From Xanthomarina gelatinilytica (GTDB lineage Bacteria > Bacteroidota > Bacteroidia > Flavobacteriales > Flavobacteriaceae): a stretch of 64,000 bases of DNA. Below, piece after piece: positions 1 through 9,377 of this stretch. The position numbers and the translations under genes are program-made. Where the stretch lies: positions 61,841-125,840 of the forward strand of contig NZ_ANLA01000019.1 in assembly GCF_000348685.1 (NCBI RefSeq). The letters run 5' to 3'. The notes under the pieces are model-generated. The model searched no databases and was not told where the DNA came from. It saw nothing but the letters and a program-made list of their open reading frames with translations. Within the stretch, counting starts at the first letter, position 1. Each line of letters begins with the position of its first letter.

Positions 1-352
1 TCCCTATTGCTATTTTTACATCACATATATCTTTGTAAACGGCAACAAAATTCTTGCTTTTAAGCATGCCTATGTTTATTACCATATCTATTTCATCTGC
101 ACCATCCTCTACAGCTTTTTTGGCCTCAAACACTTTAGCGTCGGTACTCATGGCTCCTAATGGAAAACCAACCACAGAACATACTTTCACATTGCTTCTG
201 GTTAATAAATGTTTTGCAAGTGATACATAATAACTATTCACGCAAACAGAGTAAAATCTGTATTCTTTGGCTTCATCACACAGGACTTTAATATCAGTTT
301 TGGTGGTAGTAGGTTTTAAGAGGGTATGGTCTATGTATTGATTAATGGACAT
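1..352 (-). CDS. deoC: deoxyribose-phosphate aldolase, 3' end cut by window edge
   Basis: The 117 visible residues form the N-terminal half of a class I aldolase that splits 2-deoxyribose 5-phosphate into acetaldehyde and glyceraldehyde 3-phosphate in nucleoside catabolism. Seen: the family opening DHTLLKP at residues 8-14, VGFPLGA near 61-67 and [12 protein letters not shown] near 84-95, whose Asp89 matches the active-site Asp of the family. The Schiff-base lysine lies beyond the window edge and cannot be checked. The start is the ATG at 352-350; about 290 bp of non-coding DNA separate it from the divergent ompW-like gene. The cytosolic location is inferred from the lack of a signal peptide. 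Confidence 0.93.
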   Translation of the reverse strand, partial: MSINQYIDHTLLKPTTTKTDIKVLCDEAKEYRFYSVCVNSYYVSLAKHLLTRSNVKVCSVVGFPLGAMSTDAKVFEAKKAVEDGADEIDMVINIGMLKSKNFVAVYKDICDVKIAIG

Positions 353-645
353 AATTATGTATTTATAGGTTAAGTGGTAACAAAAATACGATTAACTGTT
401 ATATTAACAACATGCATTCTAAAAAATTATTAAATATTTATGAGTTTTAATTCCGTATTTTATAAATGAACCTAAAAAAACGACAATTTGTATGACAAAT
501 TGGACTTATTTAAAGATTAATTTTGATGGAGACTTGTGATTGTAAGTTCATTAGGAAAATTAATTCCAGAACATGACTTTTGTCAGCATTTAAGACGCAT
601 TTAGAGGGTATTTTTGAGGTAAATAATAATTAAATAGTTTACCCA

Positions 646-1263
646 ATGAAAAAAATATTTTTTAGCGCATTAATTGCTTTTTTATTTGTTTTTAATGCCC
701 AAGCACAAGAAACCAGTTCAAGCTCTCAAGATTACAGTAAATGGCAAGCGCGTTTTCGTGTAATTACGGTTATCCCTTCTCCAGGTGACAATATTGATGG
801 AGCAGATGTTGATATTTCTACATCTGTAGTTCCTGAATTGGATTTTACGTATTTCTTTACCAAAAATATTGCTGCCGAGTTAATATTAGGAACAACCAAA
901 CACAATGTGGATGTTGAAGATGTTGATTTAGGGCACGTATGGTTATTGCCTCCAACCTTAAATTTACAATACCATTTTTATGCAGGAGATTTTAAACCTT
1001 ATGTTGGAGCAGGTGTTAATTATACCATCTTTTATGGTGTAGATGAAGGTGATGTTGCAGATATGGACTACGAAAACTCCTTTGGCTTTTCGTTTCAAGC
1101 AGGTGTGGATTATAACTTGAATGACAAATGGTTCTTAAACCTGGATTTAAAACAACTATTGCTTTCTACAGATGTGGATGTGAACACAGGAGCAGCTGTG
1201 TTACCTGTTGAAGTAGATATCAATCCTTTTATTGTTGGTGTTGGTGTTGGAAGAAAATTTTAA
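646..1263 (+). CDS. OmpW-family outer membrane beta-barrel protein
   Basis: A 205-residue protein with a clear signal peptide (cleavage after the Ala-Gln-Ala near residue 20), then alternating amphipathic strands and a C-terminal aromatic residue (GVGVGRKF), as in small 8-stranded porins. The stretch with PTLNLQYHFYAGDFKPYVGAGVNYT and the closing NPFIVGVGVGRKF match the OmpW family, which forms narrow channels for hydrophobic or small solutes in the outer membrane. It is monocistronic: a terminator follows and the next gene is convergent. A TTTG at 579 and a TATTTTTG at 609 could be a promoter, but their 26-bp spacing is long. The substrate cannot be told from the sequence. Confidence 0.85.
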   Translation: MKKIFFSALIAFLFVFNAQAQETSSSSQDYSKWQARFRVITVIPSPGDNIDGADVDISTSVVPELDFTYFFTKNIAAELILGTTKHNVDVEDVDLGHVWLLPPTLNLQYHFYAGDFKPYVGAGVNYTIFYGVDEGDVADMDYENSFGFSFQAGVDYNLNDKWFLNLDLKQLLLSTDVDVNTGAAVLPVEVDINPFIVGVGVGRKF

Positions 1264-1287
1264 TAAACTAACTATAATTTACTTAAG

Positions 1288-1318
1288 AAAAGCTGTCTGG
1301 AAATGGGCCGCTTTTTTT
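1288..1318 (+). terminator. intrinsic terminator after the OmpW-like gene
   Basis: AAAAGC (1288-1293) and GCTTTT (1310-1315) bracket a partly paired hairpin (wobble pairs inside), followed by a T run. It lies 25 bp after the stop codon. Confidence 0.6.
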
Positions 1319-1328
1319 ATTTCATATA

Positions 1329-1709
1329 TTAATTGGAATTTTTAACTATGGCATGAGCCCATTCTATGGCTTTGCTAAGGTTGTCGAAAATTTCATAAGG
1401 TTTGTCAAAAAAATCACGTTCAAACTTTGCGTTTTTTTTCATCAATTCGGTTTCTGGTATCATGGCAATGGCTAAGAGGTTAGGGATTTTTTCTGTATGT
1501 ACGTATGTTAGTGGATTTACGGAATAAGAGTTCACGCGATTGGAAATATACACCATGTTTTTTCCAGAAAAGTGCTTTTGTATCACTTCCTTTAGCTTGT
1601 TGTTGTGTTCTGGATGAATTTCTGCGCCTTCACGTATTTGACAAATTAAAAATTCATCAAAAACAAAAATTTCGGTTTCTGGATAGTTGTAATAATGTAG
1701 CATTCCCAT
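1329..1709 (-). CDS. conserved hypothetical protein, possible STAS/SpoIIAA-like fold
   Basis: A 126-residue soluble protein without signal peptide or membrane segment. The pattern of short hydrophobic strands (FVFDEFLICQIREG, NMVYISNRVNSYSVNPLTY, LLAIAMIP) and a C-terminal helix (LSKAIEWAHAIV) resembles small STAS-like proteins common in Flavobacteriaceae. I infer the fold from this pattern only; no catalytic motif is visible and the role is unknown. It converges on the OmpW gene, with a terminator between them. Confidence 0.7.
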   Translation of the reverse strand: MGMLHYYNYPETEIFVFDEFLICQIREGAEIHPEHNNKLKEVIQKHFSGKNMVYISNRVNSYSVNPLTYVHTEKIPNLLAIAMIPETELMKKNAKFERDFFDKPYEIFDNLSKAIEWAHAIVKNSN

Positions 1710-2021
1710 TGTAAAAGGTTTAAAGTAAATGGATTTGATACTAAGTTATGATTTTTTTTTAAGTGTTTAAAATCAAGGATTTTAAATAGGTTGTTGTAAC
1801 CAGAAAGCCAATCAATCTAATACAACCTAAGTGTCATCTTAATTTAAAGCCCATACAATAATATTAAGTCAGGAAAACGATTGTTTTTTTATTTTTTTTG
1901 TAAACACCAGTAGGTTTCCAGGAGTCACATTAGCTAAAAAACATGTATTTTATCTGTGGTATAGCTTAATTGATAATATATAAAGTATCTTCAAGCGCTA
2001 TTAATCAATAAATTATATCTT
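1710..2021. other. intergenic region, nothing recognised
   Basis: 312 bp of AT-rich DNA between divergent genes. I see no RNA gene, repeat or good promoter match in it; it presumably holds both promoters. Confidence 0.5.
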
Positions 2022-3338
2022 ATGAAACATTTAAACTATTACTTTTTATTTTTTGCATTATGTTTTAGTGTAACCATTCAAGCGCAAATTTCTGATTCCG
2101 ACATTCCTGTTAACGGGTTTGTATATAATGAAGATCTTATTGTTAAAGGGAGTGAATGTATAGGAATAGATTGTCCAGATGCTCCAAATTTCGGGTTTCA
2201 TACCATAAGGCTAATGGAAAACAACTTACGTATCGCTTTTGACGATACCAGTAGTGCAGGGTCTTTCCCTGCAAACGATTGGGAGATTACCATTAACGAC
2301 ACAGGCAATGGAGGTCTTAACTATTTTGGAGTGACAGATGCTACGGCTTTAAACATGCCATTTAGAATATTGGCAGGAGCTGGTGCCAATGCCTTGTATG
2401 TTGGAAATAGTGGAAATGTAGGTTTAGGAACAGATTCTCCAGTTGTTGAATTACAAGTGACAGATGGAGATTCACCAACTTTACGTTTAGAACAAAACGG
2501 AGCAAGTGGCTGGACAGCCCAAACATGGGATGTTGCAGGAAACGAAACAAACTTTTTTGTTAGGGATGTAACAAACGGAAGTTTATTGCCCTTTAAGATT
2601 AAGCCTGGAGCTCCTAATAACTCATTATTTATTGCAGCTACTGGAACCATTGGTTTGGGGACGCAAAACCCAAATTTGAATGCGTCTTTGGATCTTTCAG
2701 CTACAGACAAAGGCTTGATATTAAACAGGTTGACTACGGCGCAAAGAACCACTTTATCTGGTGGAGCAGTAGCTGGAATGATGGTTTATGATACAGATGA
2801 AAACGTGACATACTACTGGAACGGGACAGAGTGGGTGAATGCTGCCCAAGACAACCAAAATTTAACTTCTGCCACCTTGTCTGGAACCACGTTAACCGTA
2901 GCTATAGAAAATGGTGCTTCCGTAGATGTGGATTTGGCACCAGTTTTAGCAGATTTGCAAGCTGAAAATGTGGCTCAACAAGCCCAGATAGATGATTTGT
3001 TGGCTCGGGTAGCAGCTATTGAGGCTTGTGCCTGTGGTGGTACCTTAGGGATCATGGAGCAAGGGCAAACTGAAAATAATATTCGTTTAAACCAAAATGT
3101 GCCTAATCCATTTCAGTCTACAACCAGTATCAAGTATTTTATACCTGTTAAGTATCATTCGGCTAAAATTGTAGTGACTTCTTCTTTGGGACAAGTTATC
3201 TACAACTTCCCTATAACAACATTTGGGGAAGAAGGTACTTTGGATTTGTCTAAATCAAATTTACAATCTGCAATTTATTATTATACGCTTTATGTGGATG
3301 GTAAGAAAATAGATACCAAAAGATTGGTGACCAAATAA
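2022..3338 (+). CDS. T9SS-sorted surface protein with tail-fibre-like repeats
   Basis: A 438-residue secreted protein. A signal peptide (residues 1-21, ending TIQA) is followed by a region with glycine-rich motifs such as GNVGLGTDSP and GTIGLGTQNP, typical of trimeric fibre-like proteins. Next comes DKGLILNRLTTAQRTTL...GMMVYDTDENVTYYWNGTEW, a motif widespread in Bacteroidota surface proteins, then a predicted coiled coil near 303-335 (LADLQAENVAQQAQIDDLLARV). The C-terminal roughly 85 residues (LNQNVPNPF ... TKRLVTK) are a type A T9SS sorting domain. It is therefore probably exported and attached to the cell surface. The function is unknown; adhesion is an inference. It is a single gene ended by a strong hairpin. 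Confidence 0.85.
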   Translation: MKHLNYYFLFFALCFSVTIQAQISDSDIPVNGFVYNEDLIVKGSECIGIDCPDAPNFGFHTIRLMENNLRIAFDDTSSAGSFPANDWEITINDTGNGGLNYFGVTDATALNMPFRILAGAGANALYVGNSGNVGLGTDSPVVELQVTDGDSPTLRLEQNGASGWTAQTWDVAGNETNFFVRDVTNGSLLPFKIKPGAPNNSLFIAATGTIGLGTQNPNLNASLDLSATDKGLILNRLTTAQRTTLSGGAVAGMMVYDTDENVTYYWNGTEWVNAAQDNQNLTSATLSGTTLTVAIENGASVDVDLAPVLADLQAENVAQQAQIDDLLARVAAIEACACGGTLGIMEQGQTENNIRLNQNVPNPFQSTTSIKYFIPVKYHSAKIVVTSSLGQVIYNFPITTFGEEGTLDLSKSNLQSAIYYYTLYVDGKKIDTKRLVTK

Positions 3339-3360
3339 ATTTCAGTTAAATTATAAAAAC

Positions 3361-3402
3361 AAAAAGCAACGTGTCTCTTTTTAAAGATTTACGTTGCTTT
3401 TT
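3361..3402. terminator. bidirectional terminator between the surface protein and clpB
   Basis: AAAAAGCAACGT (3361-3372) pairs perfectly with ACGTTGCTTTTT (3391-3402). The A and T runs on both sides allow use on either strand, and both flanking genes converge on it. Confidence 0.85.
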
Positions 3403-3434
3403 CAACTAACTAACTATATGAAAAACTTATGTTT

Positions 3435-6044
3435 TTAATAGTTTTCTTCAACTATGTTCGTTTGGTTTCTAAAAACTAATTTATCGTCGAACGCATCCAA
3501 TAAAATAATACTGTCTGTGGTTACTTTTCCAGCAAGTATTTCTTTACTCAATTCGTTTAAAACTTCTTTTTGAATGACTCTTTTTACTGGTCTGGCACCA
3601 TATTCTGGATGATAACCTTTTTCCGCTAAATATTTTATAGCTTCTTCAGTGGCATCAAACGTTATGTTTTGCTGTGCCAGCATTTTTGTTAAACCTTTCA
3701 ATTGCAATCCAACAATATCTTTAATGTTGGCTTTGGTTAAAGGAGTAAACATAATGGTGTCGTCAATTCTATTTAAGAACTCTGGTCTTACACTTTGTTT
3801 TAACAAGGCCAAGACGTCAACTTTCGCAGCTTCAATAGCAGAGTCTATGTCTTTTGTGGCGTCAAAACGTTCCTGTATGATATGGCTTCCAATGTTTGAA
3901 GTCATGATAATAATGGTGTTTTTAAAGTCTGCCACACGACCTTTGTTGTCTGTTAACCTACCTTCATCCAATACTTGCAAAAGGATATTGAAGGTATCTG
4001 GATGTGCTTTTTCAATTTCGTCCAATAACACTACAGAATAAGGCTTTCTTCTTACAGCTTCTGTAAGTTGACCACCTTCATCATAACCTACATATCCTGG
4101 AGGAGCTCCAACCAATCGGCTAACAGCATGGCGTTCTTGATATTCACTCATGTCTATTCTGGTCATGGCATTCTCATCGTTAAACAAATATTCTGCCAGT
4201 GCTTTGGCCAATTCGGTTTTACCAACACCAGTGGTTCCTAAAAACAAAAAGGTACCAATTGGTTTCTGTGCGTTTTGCAAACCAGCTCTGGAGCGTCTTA
4301 CGGCATCACTAACAGCAGCTATGGCTTCATCTTGTCCAACCACACGTTTGTGCAGTTCGTCTTCCAGCTTCAATAGTTTTTCACGTTCACTTTGTAGCAT
4401 TTTTGTAACTGGGATTCCAGTCCATTTGGCCACAACCTCTGCAATATCATCATAGGTAACTTCTTCTTTAATTAACGAGCTGTCTGATTGGTTTTCTTGT
4501 AACTCTTTTTGAAGTTTCTCTAATGTTTCTTGTGCTTCTTTTATTTTTCCATAGCGTATTTCGGCAACTTTTCCATAGTCTCCTTCGCGCTCTGCACGTT
4601 CTGCTTCTAATTTGTATTCTTCAATATTTGCTTTGGTGGTTTGAATGTTGTCAACCACTTCTTTTTCACTTTTCCATTTGGCATTGATCTCGTTGCGCTC
4701 TTCTTTTAAATTGGCCAAATCAGATCTTAAGGTTTTAAGCTTGGATTCATCCTTTTCGCGTTTAATGGCTTCTATTTCAATTTCCAACTGCATGATTTTT
4801 CTATCCAGAACATCCAATTCTTCTGGCTTGGAGTTGATTTCCATGCGCAATTTTGAAGCAGCTTCGTCCATAAGGTCTATGGCTTTGTCTGGAAGAAAAC
4901 GGTTTGTGATATAGCGTTCGGATAATTCCACTGCACCAATAATGGCATCGTCTTTTATACGCACTTTATGGTGTGTTTCATATTTTTCTTTAATACCACG
5001 TAAAATGGAGATGGCACTTTCGGTATCTGGTTCGTTAACCATTACTTTTTGGAAACGTCTTTCCAGGGCTTTATCTTTTTCAAAGTATTTTTGATACTCG
5101 TCTAAAGTGGTTGCACCAATGGCTCTAAGTTCTCCACGTGCCAAAGCAGGTTTTAAAATATTGGCAGCATCCATAGCGCCTTGTCCACCACCAGCTCCTA
5201 CAAGTGTATGGATTTCATCAATAAACAGTACGATGTCTCCATTGCTTTCTGTAACCTCTTTGATGACAGCTTTTAAACGTTCTTCAAATTCACCTTTATA
5301 TTTTGCACCTGCAATTAAAGCTCCCATATCTAAAGCAAAAATTTGTTTTTCCTTTAGGTTTTCTGGAATATCACCATCTACAATCCTATGTGCCAAACCT
5401 TCAGCAATAGCTGTTTTTCCAGTACCTGGTTCACCAACCAAAATGGGATTGTTTTTGGTTCTTCTGGATAAAATTTGAAGAATTCTACGTATTTCTTCGT
5501 CTCTCCCAATCACTGGGTCCAATTTACCGTCTTTAGCCAATTGGTTAAGGTTTTTGGCATATTTGTTTAAGGAATTATAGGTGTTTTCCTGACTTTGGGA
5601 AGTGACACGATCTCCTTTTCTTAACTCTTCAATGCTTGCCAATAATGCTTTTTCTGTTGCTCCTTGGTCTTTTAACATTTGAGCAATTTTGCTGTTGGAT
5701 TTAAAAATGGCCAAGATTAGATGTTCAATGGACACATAATCATCTTTCATTTTTTTTGCAACAATGGCAGCCTCATTGAGTGTTTTGCCAGCTTCTCGAG
5801 ATAGCATGATGTCTCCACCAGACACTTTGGCGAAGCTTTCCAGTTGTTTTTCTAAAGCTTGATGTAAAACTGGGATGTTGATGTTCAGTTTTTTTAAGAT
5901 AAAAGGCATGACGTTTTCATCAACTTCAGAAATGGCCTTAAAAAGATGCTCGTTTTCTATTTGTTGATGACCATAGCCTTGAGCAAGCTGTTGTGCATGC
6001 TGAATGGCTTCCTGCGATTTTATGGTATAATTATTTAAATTCAT
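3435..6044 (-). CDS. clpB: ClpB protein disaggregase
   Basis: An 869-residue Hsp104/ClpB-type AAA+ machine that pulls polypeptides out of aggregates together with DnaK. Domains in order: Clp N-terminal repeat (about 1-145), NBD1 with Walker A GEPGTGKT at 204-211 and Walker B LFIDEIHTL, a long charged coiled-coil middle domain (about 400-530) that separates ClpB from ClpA/ClpC, then NBD2 with GTTGVGKT near residue 605 and VVLLDEIEKAHPD. The length is normal for the family and all motifs are intact. It is monocistronic and divergent from ytxJ. Two inverted repeats lie upstream and might serve stress control, but this is inference. Confidence 0.98.
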   Translation of the reverse strand: MNLNNYTIKSQEAIQHAQQLAQGYGHQQIENEHLFKAISEVDENVMPFILKKLNINIPVLHQALEKQLESFAKVSGGDIMLSREAGKTLNEAAIVAKKMKDDYVSIEHLILAIFKSNSKIAQMLKDQGATEKALLASIEELRKGDRVTSQSQENTYNSLNKYAKNLNQLAKDGKLDPVIGRDEEIRRILQILSRRTKNNPILVGEPGTGKTAIAEGLAHRIVDGDIPENLKEKQIFALDMGALIAGAKYKGEFEERLKAVIKEVTESNGDIVLFIDEIHTLVGAGGGQGAMDAANILKPALARGELRAIGATTLDEYQKYFEKDKALERRFQKVMVNEPDTESAISILRGIKEKYETHHKVRIKDDAIIGAVELSERYITNRFLPDKAIDLMDEAASKLRMEINSKPEELDVLDRKIMQLEIEIEAIKREKDESKLKTLRSDLANLKEERNEINAKWKSEKEVVDNIQTTKANIEEYKLEAERAEREGDYGKVAEIRYGKIKEAQETLEKLQKELQENQSDSSLIKEEVTYDDIAEVVAKWTGIPVTKMLQSEREKLLKLEDELHKRVVGQDEAIAAVSDAVRRSRAGLQNAQKPIGTFLFLGTTGVGKTELAKALAEYLFNDENAMTRIDMSEYQERHAVSRLVGAPPGYVGYDEGGQLTEAVRRKPYSVVLLDEIEKAHPDTFNILLQVLDEGRLTDNKGRVADFKNTIIIMTSNIGSHIIQERFDATKDIDSAIEAAKVDVLALLKQSVRPEFLNRIDDTIMFTPLTKANIKDIVGLQLKGLTKMLAQQNITFDATEEAIKYLAEKGYHPEYGARPVKRVIQKEVLNELSKEILAGKVTTDSIILLDAFDDKLVFRNQTNIVEENY

Positions 6045-6181
6045 ATTATTTTCAGTTAATTGTCGTTTGGGAATACAAGAGGAATCTTAATTTGTTCTTC
6101 TTTGTTGTTCTTGTTGACAAGTTAATAGGTTTTTTTATGTTTACATTCTGTATAAGTCAATTATCTTACCAATACACAAAG

Positions 6182-6228
6182 CAAGACAAAATGTCTTGAA
6201 AACACTGTGTTTGCATGACTTTTAGTCA
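6182..6228. promoter_or_regulatory. pair of short palindromes between clpB and ytxJ
   Basis: CAAGACA-AAA-TGTCTTG (6182-6198) is a perfect 7-bp inverted repeat. TGACT-TTT-AGTCA (6216-6228) is a second, 5-bp one. Their centres are 32 bp apart, about three helical turns. They could be operators for the divergent genes; this is a suggestion from position and symmetry only. Confidence 0.35.
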
Positions 6229-6332
6229 GTTTGTAAGATTTTGTTATTCGCTTCGACTGAGACGAAATAATAATTAGATTCCCATTCTTAATGGCCTACT
6301 GAAAGGTTTGGGAAACGACAAAATTTTAATTT

Positions 6333-6725
6333 ATGGGATTTTTAAGTAATTTATTTAGTGGTTCTTCAGAAGATAAAGAAGAAAAGGTGTTGCCTTGGCT
6401 GACATTAACACAAGTAGATCAATTAAAAGACATTGAAAATAAATCAAAAACCAAAACACAGGTCATTTTCAAACATTCTACACGATGTGGTATCAGTAGA
6501 ATGGTTTTAAAGCAATTTGTAGCCTCTTATAACTTGACAGAATCGGATTTGGATCTGTATTATTTGGATTTATTGAATCATCGGGATGTTTCCAACGAAA
6601 CAGGCTACAAGTTTCAAGTGATGCACGAATCTCCACAATTACTCATTGTTAAAAATGGAGTGGTGGTTGCCCATGCATCACATGGAGCTATTAATAGCTT
6701 GAATTTAGAGCAATATTTAACCTAA
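6333..6725 (+). CDS. ytxJ: YtxJ-type bacillithiol-linked monothiol protein
   Basis: A 130-residue thioredoxin-fold protein. HSTRCGISRMVLKQF places a single cysteine at residue 52, where YtxJ (BrxC) proteins carry their active-site Cys. Later motifs (LYYLDLLNHRDVSNE, FQVMHESPQLLIVKNG with the cis-Pro after SPQ) fit the fold. In Firmicutes the family removes bacillithiol from oxidised proteins; the same role here is inferred and implies bacillithiol synthesis genes elsewhere in the genome. No signal peptide, so cytosolic. Its last four bases overlap the end of the convergent TonB-plug gene. Confidence 0.88.
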   Translation: MGFLSNLFSGSSEDKEEKVLPWLTLTQVDQLKDIENKSKTKTQVIFKHSTRCGISRMVLKQFVASYNLTESDLDLYYLDLLNHRDVSNETGYKFQVMHESPQLLIVKNGVVVAHASHGAINSLNLEQYLT

Positions 6726-9175
6726 TTGGATTCCTTATTTATAGTTACCATTTTATAGACCAATTGGCCATTGGCATTCATGCCATTGATAAACAGTTTG
6801 ATGTTTTGGTGCTTTTTTGTGCTTATGGTTAAATAATTAGGTGTTTTAGCGTTCAAATAAAAGTTTGGCACCCAATCTATGCTGCTATATAATTCTTCAG
6901 AAGATTGATTTGGATAATAAATTTCAGCATTTTTAAAAGTTTCTGTTGGCAGACTAAAGCCAAACTCGGTTTCGCTTACTTTAATATCTGGATTAGTAAT
7001 TTCTCCTATGCCTTTCATCATTTCAGGAGTTTTGGAGTAAATATGTATGACACCTCCAGCACCTTGAATGCCATATCCTGCACCAGTTGGATTTACACTT
7101 ACAGATGCAATATCAAACATTTGAATGCCTAATAGTTCTGAGTGGTCATTCATAGGAATATCATCATAATATAATAAATACTGCTCCTGCTGTCCATCTT
7201 TTTTAAGTGAACCAGCTCCAGGACCTCTAGAATTTACTAAGGAGACAAAACGTGTGTCTTGTATTACTTTGACACCTGGAAGCGTTCTTAAATAAAAAAC
7301 CAAATCAGCTCCAACAAATCTTTTCTCATCAGGAATGTGGACTTTAGTAAACCCTTTAGATCTAACTTTGTTTTCAATTCTTTCTTTCAAGATTTCTTTA
7401 TCAGATTCTATTTTAGACTTTATTAAAACTTCATCTAAAACTTCTTCGTCCATTAATAAAGGCAGGTATTCTTCGTCTATTTCATAAACGGTTTCAAAGC
7501 CAACTTTGTTATAAGTTGGAACATTCTTGTTTAATAGACTGTCTGGACGATATGTAATGAAATCTTTATAAATGTAAAAGCTGGCTTTTTCAAATTCTCC
7601 TTTATGGTTTAAAAGTGCCAACTTATATTTAGTAGGATGTGCCAACATCAAGCTATCAAATTCAAATTGTTTTTCCCCTTTTAAAGGTTTTATGAGTAAG
7701 ATGTTGTTTTCTGTAGAAGACAACATGACTTGATGTTTAGAGAGGTCTTTATCTTTAGAGTTAATCGATCCTCTTATTTTTACACCATGTTCTTGTTTGA
7801 ATGTTAATTCATCTTCACTTTTAATATTGTTTAAAAACTGATTGTTTTTTATTGCAGTCTGGATCAATAAATCCATGCTGTGTTTATTGCCCTTGGTTTT
7901 GTTGTAGTATTCCGCTAGGCCAAACCCGGTCTCTTTAAGGTATGGTTTTAATTGAAATTCAGTGATGATGTTATGTTGGTTATTATAAGAAATGGTAGCT
8001 GCCGGCAAAACGGACACACTTAAATTGGCATCTGCCAGTTTGTTAAGCATACTGAAATTAAGGGTTATTGAATCGTTAGTGGTTTGAAATTGCGTAACAT
8101 CCAGCTCAATATTTTTGGGTTCGTTCCAAAAAGAATATTCAGAAATTGGTTTGTTGTTTGTGTCGAACAGGGTCAAGGTATTGATGCCAGAAAATAAATT
8201 TTCATTTAAAAAGTTAATTTGGTAATTGGTTGTAATCTTATTTATTTCAATAGGCGCAATGGATTTAGTGAATCCGTTTCTGTGCAGCACCAAAATTAAA
8301 GATTGATTATGGTAGTTTGATGCTGTTGCACTGTTGGTTTTCAATGAAATTGAAGTTGTATTGGCATCAGTTGATTGTAACTTCTTTTGAATGATAAACC
8401 CTAAAGGGCTTGCAATGGGCAAAGGGAATTTTTTTACAATTCCGTCGATGTTTATTTCTGCAGAAAAACTACTGTTATAAAGCAAGTTGAACTTGCCCAT
8501 GCCATATACATCGCTCATAAACCTGGTAACGGTTTCCCCCGTGGCATCGTCCTTAATCGTTCCAGATGCTTTTACGGGAACCTGGTTGTTTTGTATGGTA
8601 AAGGCAATGGTGTTGATTTCGTCAGTTAATACAGTTTGGCTTTCAGGGTAAAAGGCCATGGTGTAATTGGGCTCGTATATTGCCTGAGGGCTATTTGCTG
8701 TTGGATCATAAGAAGGGCCTTCTGTAACTTCGTTGTTATTGATGCTTAATAGTTGGATGGGAACAACGGACCCACTTTTAAAATTCCTGTTCTTGTTGGT
8801 GTCCAGATCAATATAATAGGTCCCAGCAGGCAAGTCGGGATTTAAATCAATCTCTCCATGGGCGAAGCCAGCTTCTGCATAGAAAAGTTGACTGCTGATG
8901 AGTTTTTTTTCTGGGGAATAAAAATTAACGAACAAATTGGTGGTGTTCATGCTTGGTTTGTTGCTGGAACCTTCAGCAATGTATGCCTTGAACCAAATTT
9001 TCTCACCAGTATAATAGGTTGTTTTATTGGTGTGGAGAAAGAACTTTTCTTTTTCAATAGTGGTTAGGTAATTGTTTTCAAGTAAGATGTCGTTGGATTT
9101 TTCCGAAAGGGTTTCTTGGCAATACGCATTAAAAACAGCGTAAAACAGGAGGCAGGAAAGTAAATAAGTTTTCAT
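6722..9175 (-). CDS. TonB-dependent receptor plug-domain protein with N-terminal MG2-like domain
   Basis: 817 residues from the ATG at 9175-9173, chosen because it opens directly into a signal peptide (MKTYLLSCLLFYAVFNAYC). The region near 35-140 (KFFLHTNKTTYYTGEKIWFKAYI ... LPAGTYYIDLD) resembles the macroglobulin MG2 domain. Near residues 600-720 is a TonB plug (GADLVFYLRTLPGVKVIQ ... YYDDIPM ... SVSVNPTGAGYGIQGAGGVIHIYSK). No 22-strand barrel follows, so it is not a complete TonB-dependent transporter. Such proteins are common in Bacteroidota and their role is not settled; an outer-membrane or periplasmic partner role is inferred. It ends tail to tail with ytxJ. Confidence 0.8.
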   Translation of the reverse strand: MKTYLLSCLLFYAVFNAYCQETLSEKSNDILLENNYLTTIEKEKFFLHTNKTTYYTGEKIWFKAYIAEGSSNKPSMNTTNLFVNFYSPEKKLISSQLFYAEAGFAHGEIDLNPDLPAGTYYIDLDTNKNRNFKSGSVVPIQLLSINNNEVTEGPSYDPTANSPQAIYEPNYTMAFYPESQTVLTDEINTIAFTIQNNQVPVKASGTIKDDATGETVTRFMSDVYGMGKFNLLYNSSFSAEINIDGIVKKFPLPIASPLGFIIQKKLQSTDANTTSISLKTNSATASNYHNQSLILVLHRNGFTKSIAPIEINKITTNYQINFLNENLFSGINTLTLFDTNNKPISEYSFWNEPKNIELDVTQFQTTNDSITLNFSMLNKLADANLSVSVLPAATISYNNQHNIITEFQLKPYLKETGFGLAEYYNKTKGNKHSMDLLIQTAIKNNQFLNNIKSEDELTFKQEHGVKIRGSINSKDKDLSKHQVMLSSTENNILLIKPLKGEKQFEFDSLMLAHPTKYKLALLNHKGEFEKASFYIYKDFITYRPDSLLNKNVPTYNKVGFETVYEIDEEYLPLLMDEEVLDEVLIKSKIESDKEILKERIENKVRSKGFTKVHIPDEKRFVGADLVFYLRTLPGVKVIQDTRFVSLVNSRGPGAGSLKKDGQQEQYLLYYDDIPMNDHSELLGIQMFDIASVSVNPTGAGYGIQGAGGVIHIYSKTPEMMKGIGEITNPDIKVSETEFGFSLPTETFKNAEIYYPNQSSEELYSSIDWVPNFYLNAKTPNYLTISTKKHQNIKLFINGMNANGQLVYKMVTINKESN

Positions 9176-9322
9176 AAGCGATGGTTTAGATTGTAAGGCG
9201 TTTATCACAAGAATAATGCCAAATTGTTAAAATTTTAACAATTTTGTTTCAATTAATGAAATTACGGTTTACTTGTTCTTAAGATTTTAAAGCATTTATT
9301 CCCTACAATTTTCGAGACATTG

Positions 9323-9354
9323 TTTGAATGCTAAAAAGCAATATTTTATCTTTG
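9323..9354 (+). promoter_or_regulatory. Bacteroidota-type promoter of pheT
   Basis: The -33 box TTTG (9323-9326) and -7 box TATCTTTG (9347-9354) are 20 bp apart, the expected spacing. The pheT start follows 23 bp later. Confidence 0.75.
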
Positions 9355-9377
9355 CCCTCTTAAAGAATAAAGCAAAT

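Noticed and set aside
2022..3338. Prophage tail fibre
   Set aside because: The fibre-like repeats are followed by a T9SS sorting domain and no phage genes lie nearby.
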